Below are positions 9,080-17,132 of a stretch of DNA of 57,310 bases, in pieces. Made by a program: the position numbers and the translations under genes. The notes below the pieces were generated by a model. It saw only the letters and a list, made by a program, of their open reading frames with translations. It was not told where the DNA came from and searched no databases. Source of the DNA: Lichenicola sp964247735 (GTDB taxonomy: Bacteria; Pseudomonadota; Alphaproteobacteria; Acetobacterales; Acetobacteraceae); the NCBI GenBank assembly GCA_964247735.1, contig CAXTVS010000019.1, positions 1-57,310 of the forward strand, given 5' to 3'. Within the stretch, counting starts at the first letter, position 1. Each line of letters opens with the position of its first letter.

Positions 9080-10106
9080 GGACGGCGGCGCCGGATCAGT
9101 CCCACCGGCCATCCATGGCGGCCGACTGCAAGCGGCGGCGGCACTGTTTCCGGACGCACCCACTCCGTTCGTCGACCTGTCCACCGGCATCAACCCCTAC
9201 CCGTACGCGATGCCAGCGCTGCCGTCGGACGCATTTACCCGTCTGCCGGAGCCGGAGGACGAGGCGGAGCTGCGCCGGCTGGCCGCCGCCGCCTATGGCG
9301 CCGCCTCGGCGGAGCAGGTCGTGGCCGCGCCGGGCTCACAGATCCTGATCTCGCTGCTGCCGGTGATGCTCGGCTGTCGGGAAGCGGTGGTGCTGGGACC
9401 GACCTATGGCGAGCACGCCGCGTCCTGGGCTGCGTCCGGCGCGCAGGTCAAGGAGGTAACGGACGCGGAAACCATGCTCGCGCAGGTCCGGCCCGGTGTG
9501 GCGCTGGTGCTGTGCAACCCCAACAACCCGGACGGGCGGCGTCTGACGCGGCGGTGGCTGGCCGAGCTGGCGGGCCGGTGCGCGGCAGGGGGCGCGTTCC
9601 TGGTGGTGGACGAGGCGTTCGCCGACCTGGAACCGGACGTACCGCAGGCTGCGGCTCTGCTGCCGTCGCCGGGTCTGGTGGTGCTGCGTTCATTCGGCAA
9701 GACCTATGGCCTGGCCGGGGTCAGGCTCGGCTTCCTGCTCGCCGATCCGCCCATGGCGGAGCGGATGCGGACGCTGCTTGGACCTTGGGCGGTCGGCGGC
9801 GTCGCGATCGTCGCGGGGCGCCGGGCCTTGGCGGACCGGCCGTGGCGCCACCGGTCCGGCTTGCGTCTGCAAGCGGAAGCCGGGCACCTGGACTGCCTGC
9901 TGGCGGAGGCGGGCCTGTCTCTCGCAGGCGGAACCCGGTTGTTCCGGTTGGCGGCGCGGCCAGACGCCGACGTGCTGTTCCGGCACCTGGGAGGTCACGG
10001 GCTGCTGGTGCGGCGCTTCCCTACCCAGCCGACCTGGCTGCGCTTCGGACTGCCTCCGGACGAGGCCGCCTGGACGCGCCTGCAGGCCGCGCTGCGGGCG
10101 CGGTGA
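9039..10106 (+). CDS. cobC: Threonine-phosphate decarboxylase CobC
   Basis: PLP enzyme of the class I/II aminotransferase fold that makes (R)-1-amino-2-propanol phosphate for the cobalamin side chain. Family marks are IHGGRLQAAAALFPD, FVDLSTGINPYPY, the PLP-binding NPNNPDGR and VVDEAFADL, and the Schiff-base lysine in SFGKTYGLAGVRLGF. About 355 residues, normal for the family. The ATG at 9039 is preferred; an in-frame ATG at 9024 is possible. No start codon lies further downstream before the conserved HGGRL, so the gene must begin within the region that also encodes the 5' end of cobD on the other strand. Confidence 0.92.
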   Translation: MATRPQDLPPGCSTDGGAGSVPPAIHGGRLQAAAALFPDAPTPFVDLSTGINPYPYAMPALPSDAFTRLPEPEDEAELRRLAAAAYGAASAEQVVAAPGSQILISLLPVMLGCREAVVLGPTYGEHAASWAASGAQVKEVTDAETMLAQVRPGVALVLCNPNNPDGRRLTRRWLAELAGRCAAGGAFLVVDEAFADLEPDVPQAAALLPSPGLVVLRSFGKTYGLAGVRLGFLLADPPMAERMRTLLGPWAVGGVAIVAGRRALADRPWRHRSGLRLQAEAGHLDCLLAEAGLSLAGGTRLFRLAARPDADVLFRHLGGHGLLVRRFPTQPTWLRFGLPPDEAAWTRLQAALRAR

Positions 10107-10165
10107 CCGCTCTGCCCACGCCGCTGTCGTAGCATCAGCCGGGCAGGGAGTTCGGCGGCCCCGTT

Positions 10166-10188
10166 GCCGGGCGGACGCATCGCCCGGC
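10166..10188. terminator. Stem-loop between convergent genes, candidate bidirectional terminator
   Basis: A perfect 8-bp GC stem (GCCGGGCG paired with CGCCCGGC) encloses a 7-base loop. It lies in the 97-base gap between the ends of cobC (+) and the secreted-protein gene (-). No T-run follows on either side, so classical intrinsic termination is uncertain. Confidence 0.45.
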
Positions 10189-10203
10189 GATGAGCCGGAC
10201 CGG

Positions 10204-10548
10204 TTAGCGATGCGGCGTCGGCGTGTCCTGCCCCGGCTGGACGTTGGTTCCGGGCTTGACCGGGGCATCCGGCAGGGGCGCCACCTGTTCCCGCGCCTGG
10301 TTGCGGAACGTGCGCAGGTGCTGGTAGGGCAGCACCTTCTGCCGCACCGCCGGGGCGGGCTGTTCCGGGCTGGTGTTGACCGCGCTGTCCTTGTGCGTGC
10401 TGGTGTGGCCGGTCACTGCCTGGCCGGACGTGACCTCGGAGTCAGGCGCCGCCTGTCCGCTCGGCTGCGCCGACGCCGTCCCGGCGGCCGACAGGCCGGC
10501 CAGGACCAGGCAGGACAGGAGGGCAGGTCGTCGAAGGGGATGGGACAC
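10204..10548 (-). CDS. Small secreted/periplasmic protein, unknown function
   Basis: 114 residues from a GTG at 10548, chosen because it gives a clean signal peptide: a basic start (HPLRRP), a hydrophobic core (ALLSCLVLAGLSAAG) and a probable cleavage after TASA. An AGGAG lies about ten bases upstream. The mature part is polar and rich in Gln, Pro, Thr and Ser (VRQKVLPYQHLRTFRNQAREQ), with no domain I recognise. The position four residues before the cut is not a lipobox, so it is probably a soluble periplasmic protein. It is divergent from holC across about 150 bases that should hold both promoters. Confidence 0.65.
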   Translation of the reverse strand: MSHPLRRPALLSCLVLAGLSAAGTASAQPSGQAAPDSEVTSGQAVTGHTSTHKDSAVNTSPEQPAPAVRQKVLPYQHLRTFRNQAREQVAPLPDAPVKPGTNVQPGQDTPTPHR

Positions 10549-10697
10549 GTGTCGTTGGCTCCTGAGGCAGCGTGCTCCGTGTCGGCCCGCTGCGCGATCA
10601 TCCCGGGTCAACACCTGGCTGTCGGCCGGAGTTCTTCCGGCGCGGCGGATTGTGCCCCGCGACGCTTCCGCCGACCCGCTGCGACGGCTGCGGCCGC

Positions 10698-11144
10698 GTG
10701 ACCGGGATCAGTTTCTATCACCTGACCCGATCCGGCGCCGAGGAGGCGCTGGCGCCGTTGCTGGGCCGCACGCTGCAGGCCGGCCACCGCGCGCTGGTGC
10801 GGTGCAGGGACGAGGCCAGGGTCGAGGCGGTCGACGCGGCGCTGTGGCGCATCCCGGAACCGGTCTGGCTGCCGCACGGGACCAAGCGGATGGGCGAGGC
10901 GGCGCTGCAGCCGGTCTGGATCGCCGCCGACCCCGAGGTGCCGAACGGCGCCACCTTCCTGTTCCTGCTGGACGGGGTGCGGGCGGCGGATGCCGACCGG
11001 TTCGCGCGCGTCTTCGACCTGTTCGACGGGAACGATGCCGATGCGGTCACGGATGCGCGTGCCCGATGGGCGGAGGCGAAGGCTCGCGGCCATGCTCCCG
11101 CCTACTGGAAGCAGGAACCCAAAGGTTGGATCCGGGCGGGGTGA
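10698..11144 (+). CDS. holC: DNA polymerase III subunit chi (HolC)
   Basis: 148 residues from a GTG at 10698. HolC links the clamp loader to single-strand-binding protein in the replisome. Family marks are the start ISFYHLTRSGAEEALAPLLG, the Walker-like ALVRC...VEAVDAALWRIPEPVWLPHG, PVWIA, FLFLLDG and FDLFDGND, and a C-terminal GHAPAYWKQEPKGW that is common in alphaproteobacterial HolC. In many alphaproteobacteria holC sits near pepA; here it is followed by unrelated genes. The frame is open upstream, but that sequence is not family-like. Confidence 0.92.
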   Translation: MTGISFYHLTRSGAEEALAPLLGRTLQAGHRALVRCRDEARVEAVDAALWRIPEPVWLPHGTKRMGEAALQPVWIAADPEVPNGATFLFLLDGVRAADADRFARVFDLFDGNDADAVTDARARWAEAKARGHAPAYWKQEPKGWIRAG

Positions 11145-11271
11145 TCCGGTCGACGCGACGTCGCCGTCGCCTGCCTGGCGGCGTTGCCCGACGCGGCGCC
11201 GGAACGGCCTCCTGGCAACCGGACCTGTCCCGCGCGGTTGACTCGCCGAACCGGAACAAGGGGTGAGGACC

Positions 11272-11445
11272 ATGGCCGACACGAGCACGCAGGCCGACAA
11301 GGACGAGCCCGCCGGGCCGCCGCCCGCCGCGGACCCGCACCTGAACGGACCGGGAATGACCAACGGCATCCCGCATGGGAACAGCGACGACGCGGCAGCC
11401 AGCCCGACCTCGGACCGCAGCGCGGCCGAGAACGCCGGGAAGTGA
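11272..11445 (+). CDS. Small hydrophilic protein, unknown function
   Basis: 57 residues starting MADTSTQADKDEPAG, rich in Ala, Pro, Asp, Asn and Ser, and probably disordered. It has no membrane segment, no cysteine and no recognised motif. A purine-rich stretch ending GTGAGG lies just before the ATG at 11272. Its stop overlaps the GTG of the aldo/keto reductase gene as GTGA, a coupling pattern that supports it being real. Nothing in the sequence indicates its role. Confidence 0.6.
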   Translation: MADTSTQADKDEPAGPPPAADPHLNGPGMTNGIPHGNSDDAAASPTSDRSAAENAGK

Positions 11446-12299
11446 CCGCGCCGGCCGCGACGCTCCGTCCGGTCAGGCTGCCGGACGGAAGCCACGTGCC
11501 GTGCCTAGGGCAGGGCACGTGGCGCATGGCCGAGGACCGCTTCCGGCGCCGCGACGAGCTCGACAGCCTGCGCGCCGGCATCGAGCTCGGCATGACCCTG
11601 ATCGACACCGCCGAGATGTACGCCGACGGAGCCGCCGAATCGCTGGTGGGCGAGGCGATCGTCGGGCATCGCGACCGCGTCACGCTGGTGACCAAGGTAC
11701 TGCCCAGCCACGCCACCCGGACCGGGATCCCCAAGGCCTGCCGGCAGAGCCTGGCCCGGCTCGGCGTCGACCGGATCGACATCTACCTGCTGCACTGGCG
11801 AGGCGGCACGCCGCTCGCCGAGACGGTCGAGGCGTTCGAGACGCTCCGGGGGCAGGGGCTGATCCGGGAATGGGGGGTATCGAACTTCGACGTCGACGAC
11901 CTGGCCGAGTTCAGCGGCATCGCCCGGCCGCGCGGCTGCGCCACCAACCAGGTGCTCTACAACCTCGAGCATCGCGGCATCGAGCACGACTTGATGAACT
12001 ACTCGGTCAGGCAGGGCATCCCGTTGATGGCGTACTCCCCGGTCGGCCAGGGCGGCCGGCTGCTGCGGCATCCGGTGCTGGGTCGCGTCGCGTCGCGTCA
12101 CGGCGTCACGCCGGCCCAGGTCGCCCTGGCCTGGACCCTGCGGATGCCTAACGTGATCAGCATCCCGAAGGCGGCCGACCTCGTGCACCTGCGCGAGAAC
12201 GCTGCCGCCGCGACGCTGGTGCTCGATCCGGAGGACCTGGCCGAGCTCGACCGGGGCTTCCCGCCGCCCGGAGCCAAGGTGCCGCTCGCCATGCTGTGA
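11442..12299 (+). CDS. Aldo/keto reductase
   Basis: 285-residue NADPH-dependent oxidoreductase of the AKR superfamily with a TIM-barrel fold. The tetrad is visible as Asp and Tyr in LIDTAEMYADG, Lys in TLVTKVLPSH and His in IYLLHWRGG. The NADP-binding end appears as MAYSPVGQGG and SIPKAADLVHLREN. It resembles the YeaE/2,5-diketo-gluconate reductase-like group (LPDGSHVPCLGQGTWRM). The GTG at 11442 is coupled to the preceding small gene. The physiological substrate cannot be deduced; carbonyl detoxification is the usual role of this group. Confidence 0.9.
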   Translation: MTAPAATLRPVRLPDGSHVPCLGQGTWRMAEDRFRRRDELDSLRAGIELGMTLIDTAEMYADGAAESLVGEAIVGHRDRVTLVTKVLPSHATRTGIPKACRQSLARLGVDRIDIYLLHWRGGTPLAETVEAFETLRGQGLIREWGVSNFDVDDLAEFSGIARPRGCATNQVLYNLEHRGIEHDLMNYSVRQGIPLMAYSPVGQGGRLLRHPVLGRVASRHGVTPAQVALAWTLRMPNVISIPKAADLVHLRENAAAATLVLDPEDLAELDRGFPPPGAKVPLAML

Positions 12300-12399
12300 C
12301 CGGCACCGGCCGAAGGTCGGGTACCGAGCCGAACGGCACTGGCCGGGGTGCGGCGACGGCGCTAGCCTCGGAGCGGTTGAACCGATGCCAGCCTGCCGC

Positions 12400-12413
12400 A
12401 GGAGGCCAGCCTG
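12400..12413 (+). promoter_or_regulatory. Strong ribosome-binding site before a CTG start
   Basis: A perfect AGGAGG at 12400-12405 is followed by five bases and then CTG at 12411-12413. The frame from that CTG reads LSLLILIGLVLLLAVLAASG, a full first membrane helix, and the next two genes of the operon also begin MSLL. The only later in-frame standard start is a GTG at 12474, which would remove this helix. An upstream stop at 12378 excludes anything longer. Confidence 0.6.
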
Positions 12414-14318
12414 AGCCTTCTGATCCTGATCGGCCTGGTTCTGCTGCTTGCCGTTCTTGCCGCGTCCGGAGCCGTGGCATCTTTTGGACGCCTCCAGGCC
12501 CCTGTACCCTCCCTGGCGCTGCTGCCGACGCTCGGAGCGGCGCTGTCGCTGCTGGCGTTGCTGGACGGGCAGACGTCTGCGCTCCCTGTTCCGACCGGGT
12601 TTGCCGGTGGCGGCGGCATCCAGCTGGACCAGCTTTCCGCGCTGTTCCTGCTGCTCGGCTTCGTGGCGGCCGGCTTCGTCGAGGCGGCGGTGAGGCTGCC
12701 GCCGCGCGAGCGCGGCCGGTTGCGGTTGTGCCTGTCCGGCCTGGTGCTGACGATGCTGTCCGGGGACGCCTTTCTGCTGGCCCTCGGCGGCATCCTGACG
12801 ATCGCGGCACTTGGCCGCAGCGCCGGTGGCCTCGGAACGGGACGCACACCGGTGCTCGCCGGTACGGCCTTGCTCGGTGCCTGCTCCCTCCTGCTCGCCA
12901 TCGCTTCACCGTCCGCCTTCCTGCTGGCCGATGCGGGCTTCACCAGGTTGCGTGGCGCCGGCCAGCCTGGGCTTGCTGCCTCGACGCTGCTTCCGCTGCT
13001 GGTGATCGTGGCCTCGACGCCCCTGCTCGGGATCTGGCCCTGCCAGGGCTGGCATCGGCGGCTGCACGCGGTGGCGCCGCCCTGGGCACCGACGCTGGCG
13101 AACCTGCTCGGGCTGTTCCTGCTTCTGCGCCTCCTGCTCGACCTGCCGGGAGCGGCGCTGCCGGGCGGCCCAGGAGCCTTGCTGGCCGTCCTCGGCCTGG
13201 CCGGTGCGCTGCAGGCCGGCCTCGCCGCGTTGGTGCACACCCGGCTGCGTCCCGCCGTCGGTGAGCTGGCGTCGGTGCCGACCGCACTCATGGCGACGGC
13301 GGTCGGGCTCTGCCTGATCGCTCGTGCCGACGACCTGCCGGTGCTGGCCGGTGCCGCGCTGGACTCGATGCTGCTGTTGCTGCCGATGCAGGTGCTGGGC
13401 GGCCTCGGCGCGCTGGTCCTGGCGCAGGCAATGGAAGCGGAAGCGGGAGCCGGCACGCTCGGACGGCTGGGAGGACTGGCACAATCGATGCCGCGCGCGT
13501 CGCTGCTGGCGGCCGCCTGTGCGGCTGTGCTCGGCTTCCTGTTCCCGGCCGGAGCCTTTGCCGGCCTGTGGCTGCTGCTCCAGGACGCGCTCGGGCTCGC
13601 CCGTCTGGGCGGCTGGCTTGCGCCGGCCATGTCGGTCGCCGCCCTGGCCCTGGTGGTGTCGGCCGGGGCGTGCCTGGTCGGCTGGCTGCGTCTGGCTGCG
13701 GTTGCGGTGCTCGGGCGGCCGCGGACCCCACGCGGCGCCGCAGCGCTCGACATCGCTCCGGTGCTGGTGCGGGCGATGTGCACGCTGCTGGTGGTGCTTC
13801 TGCTGGTCGGGCTGCTGCCGGGAGGATGGTTGCGCGTGCTGGCTCCGCTGCGGCTGGCGCTGGCATCGGACGCCGCCGGCGACCTTCCGGTGCTGCGGCT
13901 GGTGTCCCCGGGCGGGGCCGCGAGCCTGTCGCCGCTTCCGCTTCTGCTGCTCGGGCTGCTGGCGGTTTGGCTTCCGGAACGGGTATCCCGCCTCCTGGCG
14001 GAGCGACCCGCGCGTTATGCCCGGTCCTGGGAAGGCGGTGCGCCGCCCCCGCCGCCTTGGCTGCCGTTCGGCGATCCGGCGACGGAGGTCGGGCCGGCCA
14101 CGCTGCCGCGTGCGCTGGTGGCGGCGATCGGCGGCACGGCCTGGGGCAGCAGCGGCGCGACGGGGCGGATCCTGCGGCGACGGCTGCGGCAGGCCATCGT
14201 GTTGTGGCGACGCGGCGGAACGACGTTGTCCGTCCTGCTGCGCCGTCGTGGCGGCGTGCTGGTCCTGGCGCTGCTTGCGGCGGCGCTGGCCTGGTCGGTC
14301 CGGCATCCCGGATCATGA
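12411..14318 (+). CDS. Ehr complex antiporter-like membrane subunit (HyfB-like)
   Basis: 635 residues with about 14-16 hydrophobic segments, related to HyfB/NuoL-type subunits of hydrogenase-4-like complexes. It is the first gene of a six-gene run in the order B-C-E-F-G-I. Recognisable landmarks are the central IWPCQGWHRRLHAVAPPW and FLFPAGAFAGLWLLLQ. Where related proteins have a WLPxAHPxAPSxVSALMSG helix with a channel lysine, this one reads WHRRLHAVAPPWAPTLANLL followed by leucines. The key charged residues of the proton path therefore seem to be missing. Gene and coupling are intact, so this does not look like decay. Start discussed under the ribosome-binding site entry. It is probably an inner-membrane subunit. 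Confidence 0.78.
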   Translation: MSLLILIGLVLLLAVLAASGAVASFGRLQAPVPSLALLPTLGAALSLLALLDGQTSALPVPTGFAGGGGIQLDQLSALFLLLGFVAAGFVEAAVRLPPRERGRLRLCLSGLVLTMLSGDAFLLALGGILTIAALGRSAGGLGTGRTPVLAGTALLGACSLLLAIASPSAFLLADAGFTRLRGAGQPGLAASTLLPLLVIVASTPLLGIWPCQGWHRRLHAVAPPWAPTLANLLGLFLLLRLLLDLPGAALPGGPGALLAVLGLAGALQAGLAALVHTRLRPAVGELASVPTALMATAVGLCLIARADDLPVLAGAALDSMLLLLPMQVLGGLGALVLAQAMEAEAGAGTLGRLGGLAQSMPRASLLAAACAAVLGFLFPAGAFAGLWLLLQDALGLARLGGWLAPAMSVAALALVVSAGACLVGWLRLAAVAVLGRPRTPRGAAALDIAPVLVRAMCTLLVVLLLVGLLPGGWLRVLAPLRLALASDAAGDLPVLRLVSPGGAASLSPLPLLLLGLLAVWLPERVSRLLAERPARYARSWEGGAPPPPPWLPFGDPATEVGPATLPRALVAAIGGTAWGSSGATGRILRRRLRQAIVLWRRGGTTLSVLLRRRGGVLVLALLAAALAWSVRHPGS

Positions 14319-15235
14319 GCCTGTTGCCGGTCCTGCTGCTGGGAACCGCCGCCCTGCTGCTGCACCTCGCGCTAACGGTTGCGGTGGCCCCGCTGCTCCC
14401 GCCGCTGTCCGACGGCGTGGCCGGCCTGCTATCCGGGCGCCGGCGAACCGGCCCCGGGGTCATGGCGGAGATGGCGCGGTCCTGGAGCAGCCTGCTTGTC
14501 CTGATGCGGAAGCAGCCGGTCCGCGCCGGCGGCGGGTCGCGTTTGTCGGCGCTGGCACCGCTGTTGTCGCTGTCGGCGGCCCTGTCGGCGGCAGCGCTCG
14601 TGCCGTCCTTCGCGTCCGGCCTTCCGACCGCGCCCTGGGCCGACCTTCCGACGGTGCTGGTGCTGCTGGCCGCCGGCAGGATCGTGCTGCTGCTGAGCGC
14701 TCTGGACGCGGGCGTCGCGGTTCCCGGCCTCGCTGCGGTGTCCGCCCTGGTGGGGCTGCTGCTCGCCGTGCCCGGCTTCGCGCTCGGGATCGTGGCGCTG
14801 TCGCTTGCCGCCGGCGGCACCGGGCTGCAGCATCTGCTGTCCAACCTGCAGCCCGGCGCCGGGCTGGTGCCGGCCGCCTGCCTGGGCTTGGCGGCACTAT
14901 CCGCCGCCGGCGGTGGGCTCGCACTGTCCGAACCGTTATCCGGCCCGGACCTCGTGCTGTTCCGGTTGCAGGCGATGGTGCAGGCGGTGGTCTGGATCGA
15001 CCTGCTCACCGCGCTGCTGCTCCCCGTCACGGTGGCGGTGGCGCAGACCGGGCCGCTGCACTGGCTGCTCGGCCTCCTGTTCTGGGTGCTGCGGCTTCTC
15101 GCCGGCGGGGTCGCGCTGGGCGCGGTCCGCGGCCTGGTCACGGACGCGGCGGCGCGGCGCCGGCTGGCCGGGCTGTCGGTGCTGCTCGGCCTGCTGGCGC
15201 CGCTGCTGCCCCTGGTCGGGCATCGCGCGGGATGA
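14315..15235 (+). CDS. Ehr complex NuoH-like membrane subunit (HyfC/HycD-like)
   Basis: 306 residues with about eight hydrophobic segments, in the position of the NuoH/HyfC subunit. The first cytoplasmic loop (LLSGRRRTGPGVMAEMARSW) resembles the family's GRxGPxxxQPYRDL loop, and LLVLMRKQPV follows. In the second half, SGPDLVLFRLQAMVQAVVWIDL replaces the family's glutamate/histidine-rich stretch (the region remembered as MVHEAMVLEYSGPxLAL), with loss of its acidic residues. The start overlaps the previous stop as ATGA. It anchors the peripheral arm to the membrane by homology; whether it couples redox chemistry to ions is doubtful. Confidence 0.78.
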   Translation: MSLLPVLLLGTAALLLHLALTVAVAPLLPPLSDGVAGLLSGRRRTGPGVMAEMARSWSSLLVLMRKQPVRAGGGSRLSALAPLLSLSAALSAAALVPSFASGLPTAPWADLPTVLVLLAAGRIVLLLSALDAGVAVPGLAAVSALVGLLLAVPGFALGIVALSLAAGGTGLQHLLSNLQPGAGLVPAACLGLAALSAAGGGLALSEPLSGPDLVLFRLQAMVQAVVWIDLLTALLLPVTVAVAQTGPLHWLLGLLFWVLRLLAGGVALGAVRGLVTDAAARRRLAGLSVLLGLLAPLLPLVGHRAG

Positions 15236-15807
15236 GCCTCCTGCTGCCGGACGGACTGTTGGTCCTGTCCCTGCTATTCGTGCGTCCGGTGCCTGACACC
15301 GAGTGGCCACGCCGGCTGGTGCTGCACGGGCTGCTGCTGTCGGGCTGCCTGGTCGCGTCGGCGGTCGCGGGATGGAGCGCCGGTGCCGGCGAGGCACGAT
15401 GCCTGGCGGCGCTGGCGGCGTCGCTGCTGCGGCTCGCCGTGCCGGTCCTCCTGGTCCGCCGGATCGTCGCCGGGATGCCGTTCCGGCCCGGACCGGACGA
15501 GGCGGCCTGGCTTCTGGCCGGCCTGGCGCTGGTGGCGTTGGCGATCCGGATCACGCCGGACTCAGGTGCGCCGCACGGATTGCTGACGGTCTGCGTCGCC
15601 GCAACCCTGGCTGGTCTGTCGGGCACGCTCGCGGCCCGCTCGGCGGTCGGCCGGATCGGGTCGCTGCTGCTCATCGGCGACGTCCTGATCCTGGCCGCCT
15701 GCTGCCTGCCGGGAACCGATGTCCTGGCCTTGTGCACCATCCTGCTGTTCCAGGCCGCTTCCCTTGGCGCCCTGGTGCGGGCGGCCGCGGGAACGGCTGT
15801 GTCGTGA
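15232..15807 (+). CDS. Ehr complex small membrane subunit (HyfE-like)
   Basis: 191 residues, almost entirely hydrophobic, with about six helices. The assignment rests mainly on position, between the HyfC-like and HyfF-like genes. Size and arrangement agree with HyfE, which relates to NuoK plus extra helices. LLRLAVPVLLVRRIVAGMPF and GRIGSLLLIGDVLILAACCL are its most distinctive parts. The ATGA overlap with the gene before and the GTGA overlap with the gene after indicate translational coupling. HyfE/NuoK proteins normally carry membrane-embedded glutamates; few acidic residues are seen in the helices here. Confidence 0.7.
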   Translation: MSLLLPDGLLVLSLLFVRPVPDTEWPRRLVLHGLLLSGCLVASAVAGWSAGAGEARCLAALAASLLRLAVPVLLVRRIVAGMPFRPGPDEAAWLLAGLALVALAIRITPDSGAPHGLLTVCVAATLAGLSGTLAARSAVGRIGSLLLIGDVLILAACCLPGTDVLALCTILLFQAASLGALVRAAAGTAVS

Positions 15808-17132
15808 ACGGGCTTGTTCCAGCCAGCGTGGCCTGGCCGCTGCTCGCGTGTCCGCTGCTGGGTCTTCTGTCGGCGCGCGGCAGCAACCGGGTGGTGGCGG
15901 CCGGCGCGATGGTCGCGGCAGGCTTGACGACGCTGCTGGCCGTGTCGAACCTCGTGTGGCCCGCCGCCGCGGCGGTTGCCACGTCGACAGCGGCGCCCTG
16001 GCTCGACGACCGGCTGGCGCGTTCGCTGGGGCTGCTGGTGACCGTGCCGTGGCTGCTGGTCTCGATATACAGCGGATCGGTGCGGCCGCACCGATCCTCC
16101 GGCAGGTCCGGCTGGTTGGGCTGGCAGGTGGGCGCGCAGCTCGTGACCGGCGGCGCCGTCCTCGCCTGCAGGACAGACCCCTTGTTCCTGATGCTTGCCG
16201 GCCTTGCCCTGCTTCTGACGGGAGCCGGGCTGCTGCATGACCATCATCGGCGACAGGCGGTGCTGTTCGCTGCGGTCCTCCTGACTGCCTGGCTCGGGGT
16301 GGCGGCGCTGGGCACGGTTCTCGGCCATCCGCCACGCTGGGACGCGCTCGGCGGCCCGGTGCCGGCGGCGCTTCAACCGCTGCCGATGCTTCTGGTGCTG
16401 CCGATGCTGCTGCTGGCCTGGGTCGGTGCGGTCGGACCGGATGGGGAGACCGGCCTGGTGCACGCGGCGACGGGGGATCGGGTCGTCCGTGCCCTGCTGC
16501 CGGTGCCCGTCGCCGCCCCGGTCCTCGGCATGCTGCTGCGCCTGCGCATGCTGCCGCGTTTCGACGGCGGCGTGTTGATCGGAATCGGGATGCTCGGCCT
16601 GCTGCTGGCGGTCGGCCTCATGCCGGCCAGGCGCGGGCTGGACGACCGGCTGTCGCTCGCAGCCGCGGTGCAGCTGAGTGGTGCCGTGATCGGCCTCGGT
16701 GCCGGCGGCACCGGCGGTGTCGCGGCGGCATTGATGATCCTGCTGTTCCTGGCGTTATCGCTTCCGGTGGCACTGCTGCCGGCGGGCGGACCGCTTGGCG
16801 GTCCCGTACGCCGCGTGGCGGTGCTGGCGGTCGCCGGGATGCCGCCGTTCGGGGCGTTCCTGGCCGGGTTCGTGCTGCTTCCTGGGGTTTTCGCGGTGGC
16901 GCCGCTGCCGGCGGTGCTGCTGCTGGCGGCGTGGGCCTACACCGCCCTGTCGCTCCTGTCCGCGCTGCGTCGTGCGCGCCCGGCAGCCGAGCCGCGGCGA
17001 CGTGCATACGGGTTGTCGGGCGTCCTGGTGCTGGCGCTGCTGGCGTGGCTCGGGCTGGCGACGCCGGACGTGCTGTCCGCCTGGCTGCTGGATCTCGGCG
17101 AGGCGGCCACTGGCAGCGGCGCGGTGCCGTGA
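15804..17132 (+). CDS. Ehr complex antiporter-like membrane subunit (HyfF-like)
   Basis: 442 residues from a GTG, about 12-13 helices, related to HyfF/NuoN-type subunits. The late motif AGMPPFGAFLAGFVLL corresponds to the family's GTPPFGxFxSK/E-F segment. The segment LAWVGAVGPDGETGLVHAAT takes the place of the lysine-containing GxKxGLxPxHxWLPDAHAEG region. GGVAAALMILLFLALSLPVALL takes the place of the HLxNHALTKGxLF helix. Both changes remove the conserved lysine and histidines. The protein is shorter than usual (about 480-500). It is coupled to the next gene by GTGA. Confidence 0.78.
   Translation: MNGLVPASVAWPLLACPLLGLLSARGSNRVVAAGAMVAAGLTTLLAVSNLVWPAAAAVATSTAAPWLDDRLARSLGLLVTVPWLLVSIYSGSVRPHRSSGRSGWLGWQVGAQLVTGGAVLACRTDPLFLMLAGLALLLTGAGLLHDHHRRQAVLFAAVLLTAWLGVAALGTVLGHPPRWDALGGPVPAALQPLPMLLVLPMLLLAWVGAVGPDGETGLVHAATGDRVVRALLPVPVAAPVLGMLLRLRMLPRFDGGVLIGIGMLGLLLAVGLMPARRGLDDRLSLAAAVQLSGAVIGLGAGGTGGVAAALMILLFLALSLPVALLPAGGPLGGPVRRVAVLAVAGMPPFGAFLAGFVLLPGVFAVAPLPAVLLLAAWAYTALSLLSALRRARPAAEPRRRAYGLSGVLVLALLAWLGLATPDVLSAWLLDLGEAATGSGAVP

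Noticed and set aside
9024..9120. Cobalamin riboswitch upstream of cobC or cobD
   Set aside because: The two genes overlap head to head, leaving no leader for a ~200-base aptamer, and no B12-box-like GCCACTG context was found here.
12300..12399. Promoter or structured leader before the Ehr operon
   Set aside because: An imperfect repeat (GCACCGGCC with GGCCGGGGTGC) and a TAGCCT without a -35 are present, but neither is distinguishable from background in such GC-rich DNA.
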